From Pelecanus crispus (taxonomy: Eukaryota; Chordata; Aves; Pelecaniformes; Pelecanidae): a stretch of 64,000 nucleotides of DNA. The position numbers and the translations under genes were made by a program. The DNA lies in contig NC_134645.1 in the NCBI RefSeq assembly GCF_030463565.1, positions 1,681,501 through 1,745,500 of the forward strand, written 5' to 3'. Every line of letters starts with the position of its first letter. The first letter of the stretch is position 1. Of this stretch, positions 49,739 through 62,468 are shown piece after piece. The notes under the pieces were generated by a model. It worked only from the letters and a program-made list of their open reading frames with translations, was not told the DNA's origin and ran no database searches.

Positions 49739-50050
49739 CTCCGCCCGCCGCCTCACGGCCGGGGCCGGCCCGCCCCACGCACAGACAGACAGACAGACAC
49801 ACACACGGCCGGGGCCGGCCCGCCCGCCGCACACACACGGCCGCGCCGCCGCCGCGCCCTCAGGGCAGCCCCCGCCATGGCGCCGCCCGCCCCGCCATGG
49901 CGCCCGCCCGCCCGCCTCGCCGCAGCGCCCGGGCCCGGCCCCTTCGCCTTCCCCGCTCGGCGCGGCCGCCGGAGCCCCGCAGGCGCCTTCCCGGCCCCGC
50001 TCCCTGCGCCGCGGCGGTCAGGGCCGAGGCGGGGCTGCGGGGACAGGGCC
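48840..50050. promoter_or_regulatory. CpG island over the 5' half and upstream side of GPR75
   Basis: CpG-dense sequence spans the first half of the GPR75 coding exon and continues about 300 bp upstream, including a CA/GACA microsatellite at 49782-49806. GC boxes abound and no TATA box is evident. In mammals GPR75 has a separate 5' UTR exon; no clear acceptor is visible just upstream of the ATG here, so the start site is unplaced. Confidence 0.65.
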
Positions 50051-50054
50051 CGCC

Positions 50055-51003
50055 GCGCACCCACAGCCCGGCACCCACAGCCCGGCAGCCCCGCTCCCGC
50101 ACCCACACCCCTGCTCCCGCTCCCGCAGCCCGGCAGCCCCGCTCCTGCTCCCGCAGCCCTGCTCCCGCAACCCACAGCCCGGCAGCCCCGCTCCCGCACC
50201 CACAGCCCGGCACCCCTGCACCCCACAGCCCCGCTCCTGCAACCCACAGCCCGGCAGCCCTGCTCCCGCACCCACAGCCCGGCAGCCCCGCTCCCGCACC
50301 CACAGCCCCGTTCCCACAACCCACAGCCCCGCTCCCGCACCCACAGCCCCGCTCCCGCACCCCACAGCCCCGCTCCCGCACCCCACAGCCCCGCTCCCGC
50401 ACCCACAGCCCCGCTCCCGCACCCCACAGCCCCGCTCCCGCACCCCACAGCCCCGCTCCCGCACCCCACAGCCCCGCTCCCGCACCCACAGCCCGGCACC
50501 CACAGCCCGGCAGCCCCGCTCCCGCACCCACAGCCCCGCTCCCACAACCCACAGCCCCGCTCCCGCACCCACAGCCCGGCACCCACAGCCCGGCAGCCCC
50601 GCTCCCGCACCCACAGCCCCGCTCCCACAACCCACAGCCCCGCTCCCACAACCCACAGCCCGGCAGCCCCGCTCCCGCACCCACCGCCCGGCACCCACAG
50701 CCCGGCAGCCCCACTCCCGCACCCACAGCCCGGCAGCCCTGCTCCCGCACCCCTGCTCCCACACCCACAGCCCGGCAGCCCCGCTCCCGCACCCACAGCC
50801 CCGCTCCTGCACCCCTGCTCCCACACCCACAGCCCGGCAGCCCCACTCCCGCACCCACAGCCCATCACCCCCGCTCCCGCAGCCCTGCTCCCGCACCCAC
50901 AGCCTGGCAACCCCTGCTGCGGCACCCACAGCCCAACAGCCCCGCTCCTGCACCCCTGCTCCCACACCCCGGCAGCCCAGCAGCCCCGCTCCCGCACCCC
51001 GGC
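50055..51003. repeat. C-rich minisatellite upstream of GPR75, 20-21-bp units
   Basis: About 950 bp of tandem units such as CACAGCCCCGCTCCCGCACC. CACAG recurs at 50342, 50363, 50384 and 50404, a step of 20-21 bp. Shorter variant units (CCCGGCACCCACAG, CCCGGCAGCC) are interspersed in a higher-order pattern. The minus strand, which is the GPR75 sense strand, has many closely spaced runs of three or four G. Because many units are 21 bp long and lack stops, long open frames run through both strands; they are repeat artefacts with His-Pro-Gln-Pro or Cys-Gly-Ser-Gly type sequence. Confidence 0.95.
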
Positions 51004-51377
51004 AAGAGCTGCCACGGGGGAAGGCGCCTGCTAGGGCGCAGGCTGCAGGGGGCTGCGGGGTGCGGTGCAGGCACCCCCCCGGGGGCTTCCCAAATGGCCC
51101 TAGGGCCGCAGCTGCGTTCCCAGCTGGGCAAGGAGCAGCGGCACAGACCCCGACTTCCACTTGCACTTCGTGCGCAAGCGGGTGCTGTGAGGCGAGGCGG
51201 CCGTAGCAACGTGGGCTTTGCTTGTGATCCGTCCCTTCCTACGCTTTCCACCACGTCTGTCTCCCCATTAACTCCCATGGGCTGTCAAAGCGTCCCACGC
51301 CTTGTCCAGCCTCGTAGAGAAGCTCCCTCAGGAGCCCTTCCTCCTCCACGGGCCACCCACAGCACCAGCCAAGCGAC
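51004..51377. other. GC-rich spacer between minisatellite and CR1
   Basis: GC-rich, non-repetitive sequence without a recognised gene. It could be part of the GPR75 promoter or 5' UTR, or the diverged 5' part of the CR1 that follows. Confidence 0.4.
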
Positions 51378-51584
51378 AAATTTTTTACGCTGAGGGTGGT
51401 GAAGCACTGGAGCAGGTTGCCCAGAGAGGCGGTGGATGCCCCATCCCTGGAAACATCCCAGGCCAGGTTGGACGGGGCTCTGAGCACCCTGGGCTGGTTA
51501 AAGCTGTCCCTGCTCACTGCAGGGGTGGGGCTGGGTGGGCTCTAAAGGTCCCTTCCCACCCAAACCATTCTGTGATTCTATGAC
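51378..51584 (+). mobile_element. CR1 LINE 3' fragment
   Basis: The order is typical of CR1: TTTTTTACGCTGAGGGTGGT, GAAGCACTGGAGCAGGTTGC, CCAGAGAGGCGGTGGATGCC, CCATCCCTGGAAACAT, then CTCTAAAGGTCCCTTCCCAC and CCATTCTGTGATTCTATGAC. It is a different subfamily style from the copies at 16870, 34206 and 44433: it has 'gagcaccctgggctgg' in the tail region. Confidence 0.92.
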
Positions 51585-54500
51585 AGGCAGGGCCAAGGCA
51601 GCTGCGTGGCAGGCGACACGGCAGAGGCTTACCCCTGAAGCCTTCATGAAGCGGAGAAGCCAGGTAAGATAAGGCAGCTGGAGGTTTTGCTACAAGTCAT
51701 GTCACCGCCGTGCCCTTACCAGGACACCAAGTCAAGAGCTGGGCACTCCAGGCTTTGAGGTCCCTCCCTGCTGACTTAATGCCAACAAAACACCTGCCCC
51801 AAACCAAAACCTGATGATTATCAAAATTGAAGGCAGGGTTTTGCGCACTGCGTCTTCCCCTGCTTGTGCTTCTGCATTGCTTTCCCGTGCAAACTCAGCG
51901 GGGTAGGGAAGCCCTTTTTGTTTGCTTGTCTGCACCCCAGAAGCACAGGATCTAAGGCAAAGGATCTTCTGTATTCCCGTAGGGGAGGAAAAAAAAAAAA
52001 AAAAAAAAAAATCAGTATTATTCCTTTACCTGTTTACTGCCAGCTACTACTATTACAAATACAGTAATTGTCATTTAAAGTGATGGAGAGTATTGGATGT
52101 TTGAGCACTTAAAGGGATCGTATGGAATACTTACATGGGCTTGACGATCAGGGAACGCTCAGCGCGCGTTCTCCGAGCCAGCACAGGCTGTCGCCGGCAG
52201 ACACAACCGAGGGACCTCAATGTCAGGCACTGGAAATGCAGCTGGAAGAGATAAGAGTCCAGCCAGGCAAGGCATGAAAGTGCTATGAAAATACAGCAGA
52301 CCCAGTACTTCTGACTTACGCACAGGCACTTGCCTTACACTGTACATTTCTATGTATTATGTATATATGCACACACATTAATCTGTGTAGCATCGTAATA
52401 ACCTACCCCTACCCCCAGCAATCACGCGGAAGCGTAGCGGTGCTTTGTAGAAGAATCAAGACAGCAATGAGCTAGGCTGACACCTGAAAGCTTGTCAGTA
52501 CTACTAGCTCCTTTATTTTTCCATGCATTTCTTTCTCAAACTAAGAGCAATTTTTTTAGTAAACCTGTGACTCGCAACAGCAGCCGGGCCTATGAGCCTT
52601 GCGTGCCAAACACGCTTCCAGCTGGCACTCGGTGCAGATTTGGTGCTGGGGTCTGCGGCGGGGAAACGCCAGCAGCCATCAGAGCAGGCTGCACCAGTGC
52701 CTCGCAACCCGGGCAGCGGGTCAGGTGCATTTGGCCTTGGTTTTGTTCTTCAACTAGTTGCATGCAGGAGGGAGAAGGTCCAAAAGCCAAACCATGATGT
52801 CTGTGGTCTCCTGTGGCTTCAAGCTATGCTCTCTCTCAGCTTGGCTATCGCTTTTATTTCTACTCTCGCCTGTATTTTTGTTCTCCGAGTCATGGTTAAT
52901 TTGAATTCTGTGGGTGAATCCTGGCCCTATTGAGTATGAGTTGCTTTTTCATTGACAAGCTGGGATCTCCCCCTCCTTGAATTTTCTTATTTATAAACAT
53001 CAGGGCACACTGAAGTGCCTGATTAAACAAGACTGACAAAATATCAGCCTAATGCAAGAGCAAATTACTTCAAAGTGATTAATGCTGAGGAAGCGGCGAT
53101 GATTGTTCTCTTCACGTGAAACTAATGTGCACACAATATCCACGTCCTTTCGGAGCAGGTAACGCACCGCACTGCACTTGTAAGCAAGACACTGCATAAC
53201 AACTGACCTTAGTTTCACACCATGTCTAATTCCCGAGTCCACGTTAGGCTATGACAGTTTCTGTGGTGTCACTTACCACTTACATAGGGGTAGTAACACA
53301 TTTTTGCAAAACAGGAGACCTTTAAAAAGCTGGGAAGGTCTGCATCATTCCAGGTGTTATTTGGCCAAATGCTCAGCCTTGGATGACCACAGTTAAGACT
53401 TCTTATTTCCTGTAGTTACTAGATTAGCAGGTGGAAGCACACACACAGAAATAAGGCTGCACGTGCCTAATGGGACTGGTTTTAGCAAGCCCATGGGGTT
53501 TAAAGGAGTTAGCAAGACAGACTCTGATCTATTCTGTGCTTTTGAAACCCCTACCTGAGAAATGGATTTAGGAGTCAAAACTGTAAGACTTGGGCCTTAC
53601 AGAGAGTTAAATATTTTAGAACTAATTATGAGCAAAAAAGCAAAAGAAAACTCTGCATTTTCTAATAGTAATAGGCTTCGATTGTCACTTATTTTATTAA
53701 TGCAGTTTAGCAGGCCCATGAAGAGCAAGGGTGGTTTTTTGGTTTGGTTTTTAGATGCTTTACCAACTGTAGTTTGAAATGAAGGAGAAGGTGTTCCTCA
53801 TTCTAGCCTGCGGGCCTCAAGCGTTTTGGCCGGATAGCGTTCTGGTGATGCACGTTGAGAAACGCTGCGGATGGCCACCGGCATTCAGCAGAGAGCCTGT
53901 GAACGCTGGAGGAGGCGGCGAGCGCAAGAGAAGGTCGTTGGAACACAGGGCTTGTACTCGGGGAGCGAGGGGATGAGCTGAGGCAAAAAAGATCTCCATG
54001 GGAACACGAAACGCTGCACGGTCCCTTTGGCACGGCAAAGCGTCTCGCCCGCCTGCCCCTTTTTAAAAGAAATGCCAAAGTTTGGGGCCGGGGAGAAGAG
54101 CAGTGAAAGAAATCAGTCTCAGTTTTGCAAGGCAGGAATCACAAGAGCGACAACTTTTGCAGCACCTTGCACAAGGTACTAGGCTATTAACTCTTTCTTT
54201 ACAGCACTCTTAAGACTTTCCTTAAACCAATTAAAAAAAAACCCAGCACGCTCCAGTACTATCAAGCTTCTCAAATATCTTTCAGCATTGGAGTTCCTAC
54301 TGCGTAAAGAAAAATTGTATTCCCAAGACATTTTTTTACAGCAGTGTCAAGTTTTGCAGATTACTTACCACAAGAAACTGGAAATTACTTTTAATTGTGG
54401 AAGCCTGGCCCCCTCTCAGCCTCAGAAGAGTACCTTATGATTTTAACAAAAGAATTGCAGGGGAATGAAGCTGGAATAATAAAAGGGGAAATTATCCCAG

Positions 54501-57463
54501 AAAAATAGAAATATAAGCCAGGAGAGAATATAGAAAAGCTTTTAAGTGATACCCTTAGCAGAACCCATTCTGCGTAAACTCACCTAGGCTTCCACATAGA
54601 CTTATTGCTAACGTGACTACACTTATTGCCAAAACAGATTTATTGGGTTTACTGCTGTTTTTCCAAAGTATGCCAATCTGAAATGATTGCACCTCGTATT
54701 TCCTGGTACCCCCCACTATTCCCCAAGGGAAGCGGGTGTCCAGCTCCATCTCTAGCACCACAATCTGCTCAGGTGATTTCGACAAAACCTGCAGCAGTGA
54801 GGGTGCCAAGAGCCCAAGCAGGGAAAGCAGGCTGAACTTCCACAAGCCTTTTGTGGAAAAAGTCATTTAATCTAGACTTAGAAAAGGATCACGGCTAGCA
54901 AGGCTCCCTCTTCTTTTTGCTCTTTGAAAAAGTCTGCCTCGTTAGGATGCAGCTAATTCCTCTAAGCACTGCACTCTAATCCATCAGAAATCAAAGACAA
55001 TTTTGCTAATAATCTTTGTAGGCAACAGTTTAAGCTTTTATCTGTGCTAAGAGAACTCTTGATTCAAGACTGCTTTACTAAGAGTCACTCTCCTTCCCAG
55101 GGAGAGAATACTAACCTTTTTCTCCTCTCACCTCATGGACTTTCCCTTCTAAATATCTCCGAAGAGCTCTGAGAAGCACCTGTTGACCGAGAGAGAAAAA
55201 ACCCTCAGTGCAAATCAATTACAATTTGCTTGTAATTTGTGTGCATTGCCTTAAAACAGCTTAGCAATATTCTTCATCCTCCACACAGTTTAATTTTCGT
55301 CTCTAACTAAACCTCCGATTCCTTGCACCAGCCTGGGAAATTACTGCTGCCCTCGTGCCCCAGGTACCTCGATGGATTAACCACCACAAACCCCCTCCCT
55401 GGAGCATGGTTACCTCTAGCCAGCAGACAACCTGAAAGTCTAGATCAGGTTCAGGTGAAATTCGCCCCCTCTTATAGGAAATCCCCTTCTCCAGAGCCCG
55501 TGCAGCAACGCGACTGTGTACGGCGAGTATTTTGTGACAAGGAAATCCACAGAAATTGCCTTCCAGTTACTGCACAACGCCAGTGAGAATGTAAAACAAA
55601 CTAGCTGGTAATTCACAGCAGGGTTAAAGTTAAAATCTTGCAAGGACAATGGCCAGCACGACTTTCTACTGGTAAGTTGGGATTTTTTCCCTTTTACATC
55701 TTAGCAGATTATTGTGTCTTCCACAGCACAGGGGAAAAGGAAGCTGGAGTCTCTGCTGCAGGATTCCAGGAAGCCTGAAGCTATGGAAGAAAGCGCGAGA
55801 CCGAACGGAGTGTGGGATGCTGGAGATGCCTGACTCTGAAAAACTGACAGGAGACATCATGCCTGTGTACCAAGCAGCCTGGTAAAGAAGGATGAGAGGG
55901 CAGATACCTGGACATGAAACGAATACAGTCATAATATACCATATCAGAAATAACGACCTTCAGACCTTTTCCTCTTTAATTTTTAAAAAAATCCATATAC
56001 AGATTAGCTCAACTTGTTAATAACACAGTCCACCAATGTCAAGTCTGTGGTGCCACCCAAAAGCAGAAGTTAAAGCCTTACTCATCTACTTGATACTTTT
56101 CTTATACATTTTGATCAACATCAGCATCATGTCTCTGCTGTGATTTCAGCAGGTTTTCACATGTGCAAATAGACCCACTTGGTTATGGAAATATGGGAGA
56201 TCACAACATGCTAGCAAGATAGTCACTCAACAGTAAGTCACTGCAACTCAAGGGGGAAAAAAACCAAACCAAACCAAACCACAAAAAACCCCACTCAACA
56301 AATGAATTTTGCCTTACATCATTGCCATTCTTTGGTGCTTCAGACAGCGGTGGTCACTGAGATTATTTGTGCAGACTGACACGCGGTCACTAAGGCTATG
56401 AAGGCTACCAGACGATCTCCAAGCTATTTTTCCATCTCCCTTACTGTTCAAGGGGAAAAATTCTCTCTTCTCCTGCTAGAAATGTCTCCCTCTCCAGACT
56501 GAGGTATTGCAGTTCTTTCATCTCTAAGGCTTTAGGGAGGAAAACAGCATAAGACATCAAAGTGACGGAAAGCTCAGAACTCATTACATGTGTATATTGC
56601 TTGGGGAAAGTTAGGGAATAAAAATAGCAATGGAGTTGTGGTATTCGATGGAGAACTCAAAATTGTTCCTACATTCTCAGAATAGGAGACTAACGATCTT
56701 TCACTCACAAAAAGTCAATTAGTACAAGTTCCTTCACACTACCATAGGTATATTTTATCCTACAGAACTGTACTTTGAGTAGGTACTCTATTTTCTGGGT
56801 GATCTGTTTGGATCAAGTAATTTATTGCTGATTTATAAACAGCTGTTGTGAACTAATATCACCTACTTCTTTGCCATCATAGCTCTGACCACAGAATGAT
56901 TCTCTGCAGAGCACTGGATCCTCAACATCGCAACCCATTCCAGCTACACCTTGACTATAGATATGTAAGAAAAGAAACTCCCAACTACAGTAAAAAGCAG
57001 CAGAGCTGGTTCCTGTAGTTAGCTGCCCTTAGCGTAGGCAAAACAGACCATCTAATACCTGCTCCACCAGTTAATCAGCCAGCACATACTTTAAAGACAA
57101 CTCTCTGCAGCAAATATTTTCCATTAACTTTTTTTTTAATTCTATCAGCAAAACCCCCTCCACTTCAAACTAGTTTCTCCAATTTTCAGCGTACTTCTCA
57201 GAAGTTAACAAGTTTCTTGGCAAGCCTCACCGGGTACAAGATATTTTTACATAAATATAAAAGCTCGTTTCCCCACCATTAGAACCAGACCATTAATTGA
57301 GCCTTAATGTTGCCTTAACTCACAGCCAAGTCCCACAATAAAACACGTGCCTCATACAAAAAGCTCAAAAGCACAGTACACAACCTTAAGTTATAGTCTC
57401 AAAATCCAAAATTTCCGCTTTAGAAATAAAAAAAAAAAAAATGCAGATGTTACAAACAGTCCA
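51585..57463. other. GPR75-PSME4 intergenic DNA
   Basis: No gene recognised. It contains an A-run near 51989-52011, a short (CCAAA)n near 56262-56281, and scattered short open frames without domains. A 5' UTR exon of GPR75 could lie here but cannot be picked out by eye. Confidence 0.5.
56262..56281. repeat. Short (CCAAA)n microsatellite
   Basis: About four units of the pentamer, preceded by an A-run. A small simple repeat in intergenic DNA. Confidence 0.8.
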
Positions 57464-59697
57464 TTTATTGGGTCTTAAACTACGTACACAATTGAAATAA
57501 TAATTTTGGCACTACGCTATACAGTGGTTACATCTGTGTGCTGACACTCATTAAATACTGCACCAGGAACACCGCTGTGCTTTGAAGTTTGGAATGAGTC
57601 ACACGCTCAGCAGGTAGATCACTCGAAATGTACCAGTGCTCCTGTAGGGTTGCATGGAAGTTGAAACACACACCAGTTTATGAATTATTTCAATGTACCT
57701 CACATTCTGTGAGCTTATCACACTCGAATATGTGATGTCAGCATTTTAGAGATGGCCACAAGTGTTGCATTAAAATCTGAATGAGACATAGTAATAATGA
57801 TATAAGAAAACCAAAACAAAACCTCTGCCTTTCAGACATGAAGAGATATTCTGTTAAAGAAAATAATTTAAAAAACTAATAATGGCATTTGATTTGATAC
57901 AAAAGCCAGAACTACTACTGTATTAACATCTAAGTATGAATCTTTACAAATTAATCTCACAATGGTGTTATGTAAAAGGTTGCAAACTGTACAATGTTTT
58001 GTCAATGCAATGCCTCTACAATTTATACAGTCTTTTACAACTATGTAACACATTAAATAGCCAATAGATATCAGTCTCTGAACAAAGCTGCAGGCAAAAA
58101 AATACAGAGCTTGCACAATCTTCAAACAAGATATGCCTGCTCAAACAGTGACAATCTTTATGAGAATATGCTGTTAAAAATAGTCAGCCATTCAGCGCTT
58201 TTTCACACTCTGCATACATTTCATCCTGTGAATTCAACCATCGCTTGATAGTCCATAATTTCGTATCTGTGGGCTCTAATTACGTGGAAACACCCATAGT
58301 CTTTCACCCTTAAAAATACGCAGATAATCATAGATTGTTATTCCACACGTGGCCAAACTATCTATGAAGACCTGGCCAGGCAGTAAGAGCTTTCACTCCC
58401 CACGTTTTGTCCTGCCATCGTCTATACTGCACAGAGAAGATCAGCTATTTACATTTTGACAAGGAAGATACAAAAAGGCAATCCTGCCCTGAGGTGGACT
58501 GAATGATACAGAGCCCATCACCTGACGGGCACTCAAATCCAAGTAGTGAAAAATAAACTCTGAGAAAGATAGGTTCCTGGTATTGTACGCTCACTAGGTA
58601 AGAAGTTGCATCAAGAGAACTGGAGGGCTTCACTGACAATATTCTGGTTTGCAGCGCGCTCTGGTTCTGCGTATCTTTGATGTCGGAAACAGCTGGGAAG
58701 AAGGGTCGGAAAAAGAGGGTAAGAGATGTGCAGTGTAAGTCACCGTGTGCAAGAAAGCAGAAACAAGACTGATGTGTAATGCAGGCCAGTGACAAGGGTC
58801 TTGCAATAAACTCACGATCGGGCTCTGTGAGCGCAGTTACAAGGAGACTGTGGGGCTCCCACAGCTGCTCCCTGGGGAGGTGAAATTCTTTTTGAATAGA
58901 ACCAGGTCTTCACGTTTGTATTTAAAAGTGGTTTTGATTAGGCATCAGGATTTCCAACACAAAGTTTTCCACATGATAAATTTCTTGGAGTTTCCTTTAT
59001 TTTGCAGAAAGGTTCCCACATCCTCATTTTTCCAGGAGAAACCTGAAAAGAAAGAAGCAAGAATTCAAAACAAGATTACTGCCTCAGGCTATTACCACAT
59101 AACAAAAAGAAAATATAAATTAAAACTTCTTTTGGAATACTGCCACAAAACATCACACTGTGACAGAGATCAGAATCTTGTAGCGTAACAAAGAGAAACT
59201 CCAGAATGGACTCATTCTTTGGGGACATGCCTATGTGAAGAGACCTGGCAGCAAAGCCACAATGAGGAAGAGGAAACAGTTTGGCAGCAGTCATTCCCCA
59301 TCGTGAGAAGTAGATGATATACTGGGCTGCGCGGTAGGCTAAAGTCCTCAGAGGCGTCAGAAGTATGAAGCAGCAAGCACCTTGCCTTTAGTGAAGCTGC
59401 CAGGCATTTAAAAGGCAGCCAACTGGCAGAAAATGGAGAAAAGGAGCATCAATATTCAAGAACACAAGTGTGAGCATCTTAGCAACACACCGGTGTAATA
59501 CAGGGACACGCACAAAGATGGGCAATATTTAATGAAAATAAATCTGATCCTGAACAGACCACTGGAGGTGCAAGGGACTCAATTCTCCCTGTGGTTTACA
59601 GATTCCTCCCTACTCCATGCTAGACTGGAGAGCTACAGTACATTTCGTAAGACTGATGCTTCTGTCAGTTTATGTCAAAACAAATAATCTTACCGAT
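57464..59697 (-). other. PSME4: Probable PSME4 3' UTR
   Basis: Downstream of the PSME4 stop codon on the minus strand, the first well-placed distal AATAAA is at 57464-57469. The intervening 2.2 kb has no other recognised gene. The extent is inferred from this hexamer alone; shorter 3' UTRs are possible. Confidence 0.4.
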
Positions 59698-62468
59698 CTA
59701 CGCATAATAGCATGGTGAAACCAAGAGGTCAGTAAGCACTAGTAGCTGGTCATCCGTGAACTGCTGTTTATGCTCCTGCCAGTTGTCATGATGGGTCCTC
59801 CGGAAATTTGACAGCGTTTTTTTCACAGTCATCTGCATGGCAGACAATCAGCATTGATCTGTATCAGTTATGGATTTAAGCTCCATGACAAAACAAACGT
59901 TGAATGCAACAAAAATAACTGCTGAGTAGAGCAAAGTGTTTGAGCAGTTATAAAGATTACAAGGGCTCTGGGAAATTCAGCCCAGTTCCCCAGTATTTTA
60001 ATTTTTACAGTTCTGGTTAGTCTTTTGACCAGTGTCACGACTCCAACGTTCTTATAAAAAGGATTCTTTGACCTACAATTTTGGAGTTTGAAAAAATTAA
60101 TAGACTCTTATAAAGTGTAAGTGAAATGCTTTTCCCCTCTTCCTTGGGTATTTCTAACCAATGGTTTGGGTGTCCAAACATGAGAAAGAGTTGATGAATC
60201 ACATGAGGTGCACAGAAGAAACAAATCGGAGGAAAACTATCTTCTGTTATTAAAATAATTAAGATTATTATTAAATTAACAAAAGAGAAGTCCAGTCAGT
60301 TCTGTTGCTTGATTCAGTAAAGCACACCACAGCAAAGTTCGTTAAATCTAAGGAAATCTTCAGCCATAAGCTCACTACTCTGGTTAAAACAGCAAAGGTC
60401 AACAAAACCGAATAGACAGGGAAAAAAAACCAGAGTTAAAGGTAACTATTTCATTAAAAACTTGTTTCTAGGGCTGCTTATAAAACCTTGTATTAAGAAT
60501 TTCAGATTTTTTTGGTTCAGGCTGGATATCGTCTAGAATGGCATGCACAAAAGTGACATTTTTAATTAAAAAAGACTATTTCCTCATTATAGATATAGTT
60601 CTTGCAGCTTTCAGTTTGTGCTTTAAATTTGAAAGCAAGAACAGAACTACCACAAAAAAAACTTAAAAGCAGTCCACGACTTAAAACGTATTTGGAACCA
60701 TTTAATAAAAAGCAGCAGAAACTAAGTTTCTTAATAGGTTCCTATTTTTTTTTCTAGGAAAGGGGAACTCGGAATGAGTCAAGCGTATTTTAGCTGTGTT
60801 ATATCGAACAGACAAATGATACAAGTATTTTTACCTCAATAGGCTGAGGATCATTAAGATGGGCACTGAGATCCATCAAGAGCTGTGGCATCCAGGTGGG
60901 CACATCATACGGACTTGACAAAATACACGCGCTAAGTCCTAGCACACCAGCATGGCGCTTAACCAAGTCTGCAATTGCAGGATATCAATTTACATTTGGC
61001 AAGGTGCAACTATCTTCTCTAAGACATTCCTCAATGACGCAGCCAAACTTAAAACCAGTTATCAGTGAAAATAAGGCTATTTTTAACTGATGGGAATGAC
61101 TGAAGAGAGCCTATATATTAAACAAAGGTGATCTAATTAGAATAACATACTGATACTAATATTGAGTTTTGACCCCGAATTAAAAAAAACCCCACAAACC
61201 CAAAACCAAACAACCCTGCCACAGTAGAGAGATCTCTGGCTTCTGCAGAAAACCAGACAGTTCTACAGACCATATAGTCAAATAAATTCACACAAGCGTA
61301 TGGATCTCCAAATTGCTTCTGCTTTCTTACACAGAATCATAGATTCATTCTATGATTCTATCTTTCATTTCTAATGGAAGGATGTGTAAAAAAATTAATC
61401 TGCAACTGCTGTATGCTTTTATAAACATTTCAAAAGAGCTTCCTTCTCTCAAAGACTCTTTCCCTCTACTCAGTTAAATAGTTCATGAACTACATCTCCA
61501 CTGTTACTTATTTCTGTGTTCAGAATGTTTTCTCAAATACCAGACTATTGGACAATCTGAAAGCCCAGTCCTTCTGGCTCAAATGAATGTAACTCAGATG
61601 CACTAAACATTTGGTCAGAAGCCAAAGCTCCTGAACTAAGTTGGTTTTTTTGTTGTTGTTGTGCTGGGTTTTTTGGGGGTTTTTTTTGGTGTTTGTGTGT
61701 TGGGTTAGGTTTTTTTTTAGAATAAAAACACCATGCTGCTAACAAATAAGAGGATAATGTGGGTAAGGAGTGAAATTATGTTGTGGCAGCTAAGGAATTT
61801 TATTTACTGAGGAAATTGCTATCCTTCATCATCTGCATTCTTAACTATGTGAACTGTGCACAGGGGAAATGGAGAAGTTTCTTTCGTGTTAATTCTGGAA
61901 AAGTAATAAATTAGTTTAATGTAGGAATACATCATAAAAAAACATTATTTGGGTTTTTTTGGTAGTAGTGTATTCTTACTCATCATTTATGCTGTAAATC
62001 AAATTCTGGAAGCACTTAACAAGGGTTAGGATCTGCACTACATACACAGAAACAGACAATAAGGTACGTAAGGACAAGTGATTTGCCATTATGGTTTATG
62101 AATGCTTAGCAAGGAAAAACATTCACATGGGCAACGTGTTTCTCTGGGTATATGTTAAATTTCTCACTATTGCTTAACCACAGGACAAATCCTATTCCAT
62201 CTGGAGTGCCTGGAGAATAAGCATTTAAGTGTAGCACAAAGTATTTATTTCTTCCTAACCTGCTATCGACATGCATGGGTTTAGTCTCTGAAGCAATTTT
62301 CTTACCACCGGAAGGAATTGTGTCCACCACTGAACCCAGGTCTCGCTTTCGTTTTTTCGGTAACCTCATCTTGCACAGCTGTTCAAAGTGCGTCTGCATG
62401 GGAGCATCCATAGCGAGAAAATTGCACTGTAGCAGACCACTTAGTGTGGTAGCAGCCATTTCTCTTAC
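59698..62468 (-). CDS. PSME4: PSME4 (PA200), proteasome activator complex subunit 4, last three coding exons (5' partial)
   Basis: PSME4/PA200 is a large (about 1,840 aa in human) HEAT-repeat protein that caps the 20S proteasome, mainly in the nucleus, and promotes degradation of acetylated histones. Three exons are visible on the minus strand. 62306-62468 encodes [17 protein letters not shown] and on through the basic LPKKRKRD. 60835-60968 encodes [19 protein letters not shown] on through LNDPQPIE. 59698-59832 encodes [18 protein letters not shown] and ends LLVSPCYYA-stop. Junctions are GT-AG, in frame (phases 1 and 0), and 143 residues are covered. The final YYA is the HbYX-like tail that inserts between 20S alpha subunits. 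VREMAATTL is a HEAT repeat. The KKRKR stretch could act in nuclear import. Preceding exons (expected to end ...LLEDEQLE) are not in 62469-64000 and must lie beyond the right edge. Confidence 0.96.

Noticed and set aside
48869-51206. Large plus- and minus-strand open frames of 332-721 codons as novel repeat proteins
   Set aside because: They are the antisense of GPR75 joined to a stop-free GC-rich minisatellite, with several frames on both strands open over the same bases.
61336-61361. CR1 tail-like ATCATAGATTCATTCTATGATTCTAT
   Set aside because: Only the simple ATTCTATG-type repeat is present without any CR1 body, so assignment to an element is not safe.
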